Assembly: GCA_013373085.1 (NCBI GenBank)
Contig: JABXIM010000044.1
Location: forward strand, 62,001-126,000
Length of the DNA: 64,000 nucleotides
DNA from: Oceanospirillaceae bacterium
GTDB taxonomy: Bacteria > Pseudomonadota > Gammaproteobacteria > Pseudomonadales > Balneatricaceae
Reading direction: 5' to 3'
A program made the position numbers and the translations under genes. Each line of letters opens with the position of its first letter. Position 1 is the stretch's first letter. This document shows positions 1 through 8,916 of this stretch, one piece after another. The notes beneath the pieces are model-generated. The model ran no database searches. It had not been told where the DNA came from and saw only the letters and a list, made by a program, of their open reading frames with translations.

Positions 1-3000
1 ACCATTGACCAGCCATTCTTGGTACATCCATCATTGCTTTACCAAAAATGCTCTTTGGAATCCATGGTGTAGTTCTGCGAAGAATCGACTTATCAACTCC
101 TTGAAAAAAACCTCCCTCTAGACCAAAAGGATCCATATAAGCTAGCGGATTTGAGAATACGTAAACATAGGTATTCAGACCACCTTCTAACCCAATCGGA
201 TCGCTCTCAATATACCGCCCCGTCGCCGGGTCATAATCCCGGAAGTAGTTGTAATAAAGCCCCGTTTCGGCATCGAAATATTGTCCGGGAAAACGTAAGT
301 TCAACACCAGGAGCTGGCCGTTGCCATCCGGGTCTTCATCTGGCAGGTTGTCGCCGAACGGTCGCGGCTCCCAGCGCCAGACAACCGTGCCGTTCATATC
401 GGTCACCGCCAAAGGCGCGCCGATCTGGTTGGTATGGACAGCGTACAGTTGGCCGTCCTGCAGCAGACCCACCGGGCGCTCGCCCAGCCAGATAATCTCC
501 TGAAACGCGAGCCCATCCGGCGTGTATTCGCCGAGCAGCCTGAAGTCGTCATAGACGAAATGGGACTCGGTCGTCACAACCACCCATTCGCCAATACGAC
601 AGTCCTGCGGCACGGGGTCATCCTTGCTGTTGCCGATCTGGGTGGCAATACAGGCATTATCACGCATATCGACCTTGCCATCCTGGTTCAAGTCAGCCTG
701 CATGGGGCTTTCGCTGTTTCGAACGTAGTCCTTCAATGCGTGCAGGTCGCCGGCATCGACGATTCCGTCACCATTCAAGTCAGGCGTCAGTCGGTATGAC
801 CGGCGACCATATTTATACACTCGCTGACCGAACGCATTGTACTCATAGCGCCCGGTATCGCCGCCATCGACGCTAACGAGTCGATTTCGTCCATCGTACT
901 GGTAACTGTGGCGCCCATCCGAGATCAGATTGCCGTTGGCATCGTACGTATAGGGCTGATCACCGACCCGGCTGAAGCGGTTACTGTCACCATCCAGGGT
1001 ATAAAGGCGTTGCATGCCGTCGTTACCGTCCTGCATGCGGTTGCCATTGGCGTCATAAACATACTCGAGGGAAAAGCTGTTGGTGGGATCGAAATCCGAA
1101 GATTGGGCTTCAGTCAAACGGTCCAGTGCGTCGTAGGTAAAACTCTGTTGGATCAGACTGCCGCCAAGGCCGATGATGTTGCCAACCTCGTCGTATTCCA
1201 ATTGCCGGGTGCCATTGACAATATCGAAGGTCTCAAGCCGGCCAACCGCGTCATAACTCAGGTTGCTGGCTTCGCCATTGCCCCAGAGCCAACCCGTGAT
1301 TGGCCCGAACGGTGCGTAGCTGATCTGGTCGATTAGCGGCTGCCCATTGACACGGATACCACTGAGGCGGTCACGATCATAGTCATAGTCGACAACGGCT
1401 CCTGACGGGTAAGTCACCCGCGATAAAAGACCGGCTGGGGTATAGGTGTAGTCGACCGAGAGCTCTACCCCGTTTCTGTCAGTTCTGGTGCGACGGGTAA
1501 TATGGCCCTGGAGATCGTAGGCAAACTCGGTGGTACCGGATATATCCCGTACCTCGGCCAGACGGCCTGCACCATTGGCCGCGGTGTCATAGCGGTAGTC
1601 CAGCACCTGACCGTCCGAGTATTCGGTATGCATCACACGATTGAGGGCATCGTAGGTACTACGCATTACCTGGCCCCTGGCATCGGTCTGGCTGACCAGA
1701 TTGCCACTGACATCATACATATAACTGGTGCTTCCACTATCCGGGCTGTCCTGATCGGCCAGCTGCCCGGTGTAGCGATCATACTGGTAGTATGTTGTCT
1801 GGCCATTCGGATCAGTGACGCCCGTCAGGCGGCCGTCGATACCGTAATCCAGGCTCGTGATCCCCTCCATTGCATCAATGCGCTGTATCGCCCTTCCCGC
1901 TACATCATAGCGGACTCGGCTACGACGTCCGTCCGCACGCACGGTTTCTGTCAACCGGCTCTGGATATCGCGCTCGAACCGGGTGATGTAACCATGACCA
2001 TCAGCCAGAGTAGCGAGCGCTCCGTTTCCGAAGTGACTGAATCCGGTCGTGTGGCCTGAAGGGTCGACCGTCTCGAGTAAATTGCGCGCCGCATCATAGT
2101 CATACTGCGTGACGTTGCCGTATCGGTCTTCAGTGCTGCCGACATCGAGATTCAGCCATGAAATGCGCTCCTTTGTACCATCGGGATAGCGGACTTCGGT
2201 GAGACGGTCCAGGGCGTCGTATTGGTATTCGCGGGTATAGCCGGCGGCATTGGTCTGTGTCGCGATACGGCCCATGTCATCGTAGGTATATTTAGCCTGA
2301 AGAACGCCGTTCGGATCGACAATTCCCAACAAGTATCCGCTAGCATCGTAGTCATAGGTGGTCACCTGCCCCAGCGGGTTGACGGTGTTGAGCAGCTGGC
2401 CGGCAGCATTGTAGGTATATCGATAGACCTGACCGGCCGGGTCGGTATAGGTCAGCGGCCGGTGCTGTTCGCTGTAGGTGTACGTCGCCAACACATCGAA
2501 GCCGCTGGAGCTCTTGCGCAAAATTCGTGTGACATCGATCTGATTGTCGGCATACTCAAATCGCACTTCCCGTCCCGCGGGGTCAATCAAGCGGGTCAGG
2601 TTACCGATTGCGTTGTAGCTTTTGTGTATCAGCTGGGAACTGCCATCCGGCAATACCCGGCCGATGATCGAGGGTTTGTCGAGCGTACCTTCCGCCCCCT
2701 CCCAGCTTTGACCGGGATAATTGAACCAGATCCGCCGCTCCAGTGGCGCCTTGATGCTTTCCTGTACCCCCGTCGTACTCGAGGTATTGGTGCGAAGATG
2801 ATACCAGTGGCGGATACGCGCCTGGGTGTAATCCCCTGGCGCACGCTTCATGGCTTCCTTGTCCCAGTAAAAGGTGTTTCGGCTGTTGATGTAGCGGTTA
2901 AACAATCGCATACCCGATGGTAGCGGTGAGTCACTGAACGGAATCCCGCTCGCCGAATGGCGGAACTCGACGCGCTCCTTGTCACCATTGGGATCGGTAA

Positions 3001-4834
3001 TCGTGATCCAGCGCGTAGTACCGTTTTGGCCAGCGTCGAATGTCGTCGTGCCATAGGGCGTCTGCATCGCCGTGATGAAGGTGCCGCTGTCATAAGTGAA
3101 GCTGGACGTCATGCCCAGGGCATCGGTGATACGATCGAGACGTCCGCTGTCATCGTAGCCAAAATCGGCGGTGCGTCCGAACGGATCCGTAACCCCTGTG
3201 ATCAATAATGGATCAGACGGATCACCGTAGTGAATCCGGGTCACCTGTCCAAGCGCATCGGTCAGACGGTTTAACCGGAGCTGATGGTCGTACTGCAACG
3301 TTAGGGTATTGCCGGCCGCGTCAATCACCTCCGTCAGAAAGATGCGTCTCGGATAGTAACTGCTGCCATCCGACTCGGCATAAACATAACGACGGCCATC
3401 CGGCATCTTCCGCTCATAGCGGACAGGCGTTGACGAACTGCGAACCAGTTGAGCGCCGGTCCGTTGTTCCGGTCTGAAAGCGCCGCTGCTGGTATAACCC
3501 GTATACGCCCGGCTACCACCGCCCGGCAGGTAAAGCCGCACCTGCCTGCCAGCCTGTTGCGGATCGTCCTGTACATAGGAAAGCCAATTTAATGTCCACT
3601 TTGGGCCCAGGTTGCCAAAAGTGTACGTCGCAGGCTGGTGCGCGGCACGCTGAATATAAGAGAGTGTCACAGGTACTTCAGGCCCGACAGGAGGGGCATA
3701 ACCAACGGGGCTATCGACAATGTTCAGACTGACCAGCATCGAGTGAACCCGGTAGCGAGGCATGCCAGTGGACTCGCTGCAGTTCGGGTCACACTCGGCA
3801 ATATCATCGATCGTCGTCTGGTCCGCCTGGCTGCTGGATGTATTGCCGGCTCCAATCACCTCCTCGGCGGTCTCATTGCTCACCGGTTGCCAGGAAGCCG
3901 TCTCCAGCACTCGTTCGGGGACCAGGAAGTAGCCACTCGACTCGGCAACTACAGCAGCCCGCGACAACCAGCGGGTTTGACCATAGGCCGGATCGAGCAC
4001 TTTGTATCGGCCATCGGACTCCTGAAGAAGGGTCGCATAATGTCCGACCCGCAAATGCATGACGGAAGGTACCGGTATAGAGGCTTCTGCCCGGCGCTGC
4101 GCGGCCTGAGCCGCCAAACCGTTCTGGTTGGCTAGAGCCTCTAGCCTTCCAAGGCTGACACCGTTGGAGCCAGCCGTCACTCGGTCCAGTGTCGGCGCAT
4201 CCGGCGCCCCGCCACGCTCAACATCCAGCAGCGCCTCAAGGGCGACAATGCCGCAACGCAGTACCTCCTCGGGCCTGTTTTGCATTTCCCAGAGGGCGGA
4301 CTCCGCCTGCGCAATCCGTTCCGAAACCGTGCCATTGGCCGGAGATCCCTGCACAGCATTGAGTAATTGGGCCAACTCCTCAGGATGACCGAAACGGGCA
4401 TGCAGTGAGAGCAGCTCTCCCAGGGCCCGGCTTGCCACCTTCTCTTCAGCCTGACGGTCTGCCTCGTCACCGGCCAGCCGGGCCCGTTCGAGCAACCTTA
4501 TTGCTTCGGAATAATATCCCGCCTGCTCGCGGGCCAGGCCCATATTGAGCAACAATGACGCACGCCAGGGGCTTTGCGGCGTTTTGTCGAGATATCGTTC
4601 CAGCGGCGTGATATCAGCCGGGTCTCCAGATGCACGATAAGCGCTCACAACATCCTGAAGCTCGCGACTTTGTGACTCGGTAGGCGCCTCAAACGGCACC
4701 AGCGCTTCCTGGAATACGCCGAAACGCTCGGGTGCCACGCTTGGCCTTTCGATACCGCCGATAAATGCCGATGCAGTTAACGGCAATACAAGCAGGATGA
4801 ATCCGAGCAGCAATCGTTTGGACTTCCTGTCCAT
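1..4834 (-). CDS. RHS/YD-repeat protein, C-terminus truncated by window edge; putative signal peptide, C39-peptidase-like region, dockerin-like EF-hands, variable tail
   Basis: Minus-strand reading from ATG at 4834 (MDRKSKRLLLGFILLVLPLTASA...) stays open to base 1. Many YD repeats (e.g. YTREYQYDALDRLTEVRYPDGT, YNAAGQLLNTVNPLGQVTTYDYDASGYL) and an RHS core end (FPGQYFDAETGLYYNYFRDYDPATGRYIESDPIGLEGG). Absent from the ORF track because its stop lies outside the window. Confidence 0.9.
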   Translation of the reverse strand, partial: MDRKSKRLLLGFILLVLPLTASAFIGGIERPSVAPERFGVFQEALVPFEAPTESQSRELQDVVSAYRASGDPADITPLERYLDKTPQSPWRASLLLNMGLAREQAGYYSEAIRLLERARLAGDEADRQAEEKVASRALGELLSLHARFGHPEELAQLLNAVQGSPANGTVSERIAQAESALWEMQNRPEEVLRCGIVALEALLDVERGGAPDAPTLDRVTAGSNGVSLGRLEALANQNGLAAQAAQRRAEASIPVPSVMHLRVGHYATLLQESDGRYKVLDPAYGQTRWLSRAAVVAESSGYFLVPERVLETASWQPVSNETAEEVIGAGNTSSSQADQTTIDDIAECDPNCSESTGMPRYRVHSMLVSLNIVDSPVGYAPPVGPEVPVTLSYIQRAAHQPATYTFGNLGPKWTLNWLSYVQDDPQQAGRQVRLYLPGGGSRAYTGYTSSGAFRPEQRTGAQLVRSSSTPVRYERKMPDGRRYVYAESDGSSYYPRRIFLTEVIDAAGNTLTLQYDHQLRLNRLTDALGQVTRIHYGDPSDPLLITGVTDPFGRTADFGYDDSGRLDRITDALGMTSSFTYDSGTFITAMQTPYGTTTFDAGQNGTTRWITITDPNGDKERVEFRHSASGIPFSDSPLPSGMRLFNRYINSRNTFYWDKEAMKRAPGDYTQARIRHWYHLRTNTSSTTGVQESIKAPLERRIWFNYPGQSWEGAEGTLDKPSIIGRVLPDGSSQLIHKSYNAIGNLTRLIDPAGREVRFEYADNQIDVTRILRKSSSGFDVLATYTYSEQHRPLTYTDPAGQVYRYTYNAAGQLLNTVNPLGQVTTYDYDASGYLLGIVDPNGVLQAKYTYDDMGRIATQTNAAGYTREYQYDALDRLTEVRYPDGTKERISWLNLDVGSTEDRYGNVTQYDYDAARNLLETVDPSGHTTGFSHFGNGALATLADGHGYITRFERDIQSRLTETVRADGRRSRVRYDVAGRAIQRIDAMEGITSLDYGIDGRLTGVTDPNGQTTYYQYDRYTGQLADQDSPDSGSTSYMYDVSGNLVSQTDARGQVMRSTYDALNRVMHTEYSDGQVLDYRYDTAANGAGRLAEVRDISGTTEFAYDLQGHITRRTRTDRNGVELSVDYTYTPAGLLSRVTYPSGAVVDYDYDRDRLSGIRVNGQPLIDQISYAPFGPITGWLWGNGEASNLSYDAVGRLETFDIVNGTRQLEYDEVGNIIGLGGSLIQQSFTYDALDRLTEAQSSDFDPTNSFSLEYVYDANGNRMQDGNDGMQRLYTLDGDSNRFSRVGDQPYTYDANGNLISDGRHSYQYDGRNRLVSVDGGDTGRYEYNAFGQRVYKYGRRSYRLTPDLNGDGIVDAGDLHALKDYVRNSESPMQADLNQDGKVDMRDNACIATQIGNSKDDPVPQDCRIGEWVVVTTESHFVYDDFRLLGEYTPDGLAFQEIIWLGERPVGLLQDGQLYAVHTNQIGAPLAVTDMNGTVVWRWEPRPFGDNLPDEDPDGNGQLLVLNLRFPGQYFDAETGLYYNYFRDYDPATGRYIESDPIGLEGGLNTYVYVFSNPLAYMDPFGLEGGFFQGVDKSILRRTTPWIPKSIFGKAMMDVPRMAGQW

Positions 4835-4883
4835 GGCGATTTCTCCTTGTTTGAGCTCTCAATCCGTGAGAGCTAGTTTTCGA

Positions 4884-5543
4884 TTACTTCATAGGTTCCT
4901 TAGTAGTCAGCAGGAGTGGGAGGTAAGTGTCAGTATCGATGCGGATATCCGACGAGAATGGCTCACCTGTTCGGGCGGATAAGCGGATGCCATCGCTGAC
5001 GCGGTAAACGCCTTCGACGTAACGCCCAGGGCAATGCTGATCATCGGCCCGGCAGAGCACCGCGATACAACCGAATAAATTCCAGTAGTCCCGAGCGGTT
5101 ACATCGTCATAAATCGGCGACGCCGGTTCATTTAGCTGATGAGGTGTATAACGCACCAGGTCACCAGGCTGTATCGGGCTCGCTTCGTATTCGTCCCGCC
5201 CCATCAGTAATGTGAAGTTTACCGGGGCTGTCTCGCCTGGAATTTCGACGGACATAAGCTGAACGAAATGCACAAATCGAGTTTCGTCGTCGGGCACCGT
5301 CGACCAATATCCACGCTGTCGTGCCCAGCGAAATACGGAGCCTGCCTGAGCATTGCTGGCAACCGCTTTAACTGTACCGACGACAAAATGAGGGTAGGAA
5401 TCTTTACTGTGCAAGCCGCATTGCTCTCTCGAACAATCAAATGAGGCGGCATGTATCTGGGGAATAAAACCGAAAGAGATCAATGCGGCAGCACACTTGA
5501 TGCCGGTGCCTAAGCATCGAAAAAAACGGGGGAACCTATCCAT
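4884..5543 (-). CDS. Hypothetical secreted protein immediately upstream of the RHS gene
   Basis: ORF 4884..5567; internal start MDRFPRF at 5543 has a better RBS (AGGAAG). N-terminal hydrophobic segment ending ...IPQIHAASF. Confidence 0.65.
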   Translation of the reverse strand: MDRFPRFFRCLGTGIKCAAALISFGFIPQIHAASFDCSREQCGLHSKDSYPHFVVGTVKAVASNAQAGSVFRWARQRGYWSTVPDDETRFVHFVQLMSVEIPGETAPVNFTLLMGRDEYEASPIQPGDLVRYTPHQLNEPASPIYDDVTARDYWNLFGCIAVLCRADDQHCPGRYVEGVYRVSDGIRLSARTGEPFSSDIRIDTDTYLPLLLTTKEPMK

Positions 5544-5868
5544 GATTCGCTTCCTGCTTCCATGCAAACTCGTGCTTTAAAACAAAGTGGCGAGTCGCCG
5601 CTATCAGGTGTTACACCATCCTTGGCCCTGATAGCCGTACGGCATGCGATTGTCATTTACGAAACCATAGTGTAGACGTTATCAGCCACTGTTCAACAAA
5701 CAGCCTCCGCTCCCGTAGTTCGCGGTTGAGATTTGCCCTCCCTGAATCGAGCGGGCTGACAAATACAACAGGTATCTGGAAACTGTAGGAGCCCGGTCTC
5801 CGGGCGAACCAAGTGGCCCGTACAAGCCCGACCCGCTAACGGAGGGGGCTCCTGCAGGCAGCGATACT

Positions 5869-6588
5869 ATGACGAATAGCAAACTGATACATAAAACACA
5901 CAGGCCGATTTTTCCGCATCTCAGCTTGGCGGATGGTACGCTCGAAACCCTGAAATGGCTTGCGCTGATCCTGATGACCGGCGATCACATCAACCGATAC
6001 CTGTTCGACGGTACCCTGCCACTGCTGTTCGAGCTGGGTAGGCTCGCCCTGCCGGTCTTCGTGGTGGTGCTGGCGTACAACCTGTCCCGGCCGGGCGCAT
6101 TCGAGCGCGGCGCATACGAGCGCACCATGAAACGACTGGCGATCGCGGGCGTGGTCGCATCGGTGCCGTTTATCGCGCTGAACACAGCCCTCGACACGGG
6201 ATGGCTGCCGCTGAATGTCCTCTTCAGCCTGCTGGTGCTGACTGCAACACTGTACCTGATCGAGCGCGGCGAGCTGGCCGCCGCGGGCGTCGTCTTCCTG
6301 ATCGGCGGCAACCTGGTCGAGTACAGGTGGTTCGGCCTCGCACTCGGCGTTGCGACCTGGTGTTACTGCAGGCAACCCTCATTGCCCACGGCAGCGGTCG
6401 CACTGACGGCCTGCGCCGGGCTCTGGCTGATCAACGGCAACGGCTGGGCGCTGGCCGCCGTGCCGCTCATCCTCGGCGCTACCCGCGTACGGCTGCCCCT
6501 GCCCCGGCTGCGCTGGATTTTCTACGCCTACTATCCAGTGCACCTGACGGCGATCGGTGTATTCCAGATTGCCATGGGTCGCATATAG
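5869..6588 (+). CDS. TraX family membrane protein
   Basis: Multi-TM protein with TraX-like signature TLKWLALILMTGDHINRYLF and LGRLALPVF. Confidence 0.8.
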   Translation: MTNSKLIHKTHRPIFPHLSLADGTLETLKWLALILMTGDHINRYLFDGTLPLLFELGRLALPVFVVVLAYNLSRPGAFERGAYERTMKRLAIAGVVASVPFIALNTALDTGWLPLNVLFSLLVLTATLYLIERGELAAAGVVFLIGGNLVEYRWFGLALGVATWCYCRQPSLPTAAVALTACAGLWLINGNGWALAAVPLILGATRVRLPLPRLRWIFYAYYPVHLTAIGVFQIAMGRI

Positions 6589-6596
6589 GCGATTTG

Positions 6597-6650
6597 GGGT
6601 GATCGGCTGCGCCCTGATGGGTTGCGTTTCGCTCCACCACATCCTACGAA
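6597..6650. repeat. Dispersed intergenic repeat, copy 1 (GATGGGTTGCGTTTCGCTCCACC-CATCCTACG type)
   Basis: Near-identical to 60200..60252. Confidence 0.6.
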
Positions 6651-6818
6651 CTGTACGCATACCCGCTGATTAATACTGGTAGCCGGGGCTCACCCTCGGC
6701 GTCGCCGCCTGTAGTGACTGGCAACCGTCGCTGGCCGTGGCCGCTGGCAGCCTGCGCCGGCCACTTGCAAGTATGACCGAGATAAAAGGCTCTTCCGGCC
6801 CGTACTGAACGCCTAACG

Positions 6819-7724
6819 TCAGCCGACAGCCGTTTCGTCGAGCCCCTGGAAATAGCGCTTCAGATTTTCAGCGACTTCCATCACGTAAGGATGCTCCAGA
6901 TTGCGCAGCGGAATCCAGAGCGCCACGTCGCGTTTCGGAAGCAAAGTATTGACGTTGAGCACATGCCTGCTATCGAGGCGATTGGAGAGCATCGTGAGGC
7001 GATAGGGGAGCGTCACGACAACATCGCTTTGCTGCAGAAGCGAGATCACCATGTCGATCCCGCCGGTAAATATCATGCGCGCGGGACCGCTGAAACGCCC
7101 AGTATCGAGGGCGTCAAAGATCCCCGAGCTGGCGCCAGAGGCAATCCAGGGCTGGGATTTCAGCTTTTCCGGCTCGATGGGCGCTTCGCAGCCATAAAAG
7201 GGCGATTTGATACCCGCGAAGATGCGTAACTCATCATGGTAGATGACCTCGCGCTTGAGGTTGTCCTGTATGGCGTCCGTATTGACCGGAGTCAGCACCA
7301 GGTCGAGTTCACCCGCATTCAACTGACTGATCAACGTAGAAGCCGTGGCCGTGACGAAATGTATCACCGAGCTGGAGTTTGAGATGGCTTCGGTGAAGTA
7401 GCCGTTGATCGCACCCAGGGCGATGAGAGGTCCCACGCCGACACGGACTTCTCCGCCCAGCCCGTGCTTCCATTGCTCGATCAGCGTGTTGCTATGCTCC
7501 GCATAATCATCGATGCGTTGACCGACTTCTGCCAGGCGAGCCCCGATTTCGGTAGGACGCACGCCGTTGGAGGTGCGCACCAGCACCGCCCCCCCCACTT
7601 TCTGCTCGATCGTCTGGATGGCCCTGGTCAAGGTAGGCTGCGTGACATGCAGCCGCTCAGCGGCCCGGCTGAGCGAGCCATACTTCACGATCACGGCCAG
7701 TTGTTTGAGTAAGCGAGGGTCCAT
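6819..7724 (-). CDS. LysR-family transcriptional regulator
   Basis: N-terminal wHTH LLKQLAVIVKYGSLSRAAERLHVTQPTLTRAIQTIEQKVG; divergent from the TAXI gene. Confidence 0.9.
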   Translation of the reverse strand: MDPRLLKQLAVIVKYGSLSRAAERLHVTQPTLTRAIQTIEQKVGGAVLVRTSNGVRPTEIGARLAEVGQRIDDYAEHSNTLIEQWKHGLGGEVRVGVGPLIALGAINGYFTEAISNSSSVIHFVTATASTLISQLNAGELDLVLTPVNTDAIQDNLKREVIYHDELRIFAGIKSPFYGCEAPIEPEKLKSQPWIASGASSGIFDALDTGRFSGPARMIFTGGIDMVISLLQQSDVVVTLPYRLTMLSNRLDSRHVLNVNTLLPKRDVALWIPLRNLEHPYVMEVAENLKRYFQGLDETAVG

Positions 7725-7803
7725 CTATAAATTTTTGAATACCAGGGTCACAAAATGGAATTTCATTTATAGCCCTTGCTGGATCTATGATCAACGTATC
7801 GAT

Positions 7804-7813
7804 TTGCATCCAA
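7804..7813. promoter_or_regulatory. Candidate operator TTGCATCCAA (one mismatch to TTGGATCCAA)
   Basis: Upstream of the TAXI gene at 7840; resembles sites at 13249, 13419, 13471 and 17628. Confidence 0.3.
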
Positions 7814-7839
7814 TAAAAAACGATAAGAGGAACGGCACA

Positions 7840-8841
7840 ATGCGCTATCTCCGAAGCACCCTCGGCGCCGCTATTTTGTCCATTGCTACCGTTGCGGCTC
7901 AGGCGCAGTCACTGGGATTCGAAGGCGGCGGCTCCGCGTCTCTGACCGGTATCGTCCCGCAGTCGATGGCCCCCTATGCCGCCCAAGAGGGCGTCGACCT
8001 GCAGGTTGTGCTGGGACAGTCGCTGACCAAGTCGGTGATGAAAGTCGCCGCCGGCAAGCTGGATCTCGCAGTCGCCCCCCCTCCGGCTATCAGCGAAATG
8101 AAAACCGGCTCCGGCCCGTACAAAAAGAGCCCCGATAAGGCGAAACAGCTCGCAGGAAACCTGCGTGCACTTTTCGGTTTCTACGCCAGCGCCATGCACG
8201 CCATCGTCTGGGCGGACTCGGGTATCGAAAACTGGGCCGATCTCAAGGACAAGCGCGTTTACATAGGCCCACCGGCGGGCTCCGCCGCAGGTCAGGCCGC
8301 GGGCATGATCGAGCAAGCCTCCGGCGGTCTGGTGGCAGGACAAGACTATGACGGCATAAAACTGCCCTGGGGCTCCGCCGTTCAGGCGTTCCAGGATGGC
8401 CAGTTCGACATGTACGTCGGCTTCTACCCGATCGGTTCCCAGGCGCTCAACGAGCTAAGCCTGCAGCGTCCGATCCGGATTCTCTCGGTCGGCGACGACG
8501 TACTGGCGTCTCCGGGTTGGAGCGACTTCAGCCAGCAGCAGGTCACCGGCCTTGCCACCATCCCGGCCAACACCTATTCCGGCCAGGCCAATGCCGACCA
8601 GCCGATCAAGACGGGCACCACCCTGATGATCGTCGTCGGCAACAAGGATCTGGACGACGAAACCGCCTACAAGCTCACCAAGGCGTTCTGGAGCAACATC
8701 GACGCGATGAAGCAGGCCAACGCCCTGATGTCTCCGATCGACGCCTCCCATCCCTTTACCGGCGTCAACGTACCGCTGCACCCGGGGGCGGCTCGCTACT
8801 ACCAGGAACAGGGAATCGAGATTCCGGCCGAGTTGCGGTAA
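7840..8841 (+). CDS. TRAP transporter TAXI-family solute-binding protein
   Basis: Start MRYLRSTLGAAILSIATVAAQAQS after an AGAGG RBS (ORF track start 7567 is too far upstream). GGGSASLTGIVPQSMAPYAAQEGVDLQV and ADSGIENWADLKDKRVYIGPPAG are TAXI-like. Confidence 0.9.
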   Translation: MRYLRSTLGAAILSIATVAAQAQSLGFEGGGSASLTGIVPQSMAPYAAQEGVDLQVVLGQSLTKSVMKVAAGKLDLAVAPPPAISEMKTGSGPYKKSPDKAKQLAGNLRALFGFYASAMHAIVWADSGIENWADLKDKRVYIGPPAGSAAGQAAGMIEQASGGLVAGQDYDGIKLPWGSAVQAFQDGQFDMYVGFYPIGSQALNELSLQRPIRILSVGDDVLASPGWSDFSQQQVTGLATIPANTYSGQANADQPIKTGTTLMIVVGNKDLDDETAYKLTKAFWSNIDAMKQANALMSPIDASHPFTGVNVPLHPGAARYYQEQGIEIPAELR

Positions 8842-8865
8842 CGGCTCCACCCTTTCGGATACGCC

Positions 8866-8888
8866 GGCCGGCAGGCCCTCTGCCGGCC
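8866..8888 (+). other. GC-rich hairpin between TAXI gene and TRAP permease
   Basis: GGCCGGCAG-gccct-CTGCCGGCC, perfect 9-bp arms, no T-run. Confidence 0.6.
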
Positions 8889-8916
8889 AGACTCCACACA
8901 GCTTTCAGGTTTCCCC

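Noticed and set aside
434-4135. Several plus-strand ORFs of 120-233 aa
   Set aside because: Lie opposite the continuous minus-strand RHS reading frame, which has strong YD-repeat content.
4889-4905. 15-bp match (aggttccttagtagt) to 49203..49217 considered as a mobile-element trace
   Set aside because: Length is within chance expectation for a 64-kb window and one copy is inside a coding region.
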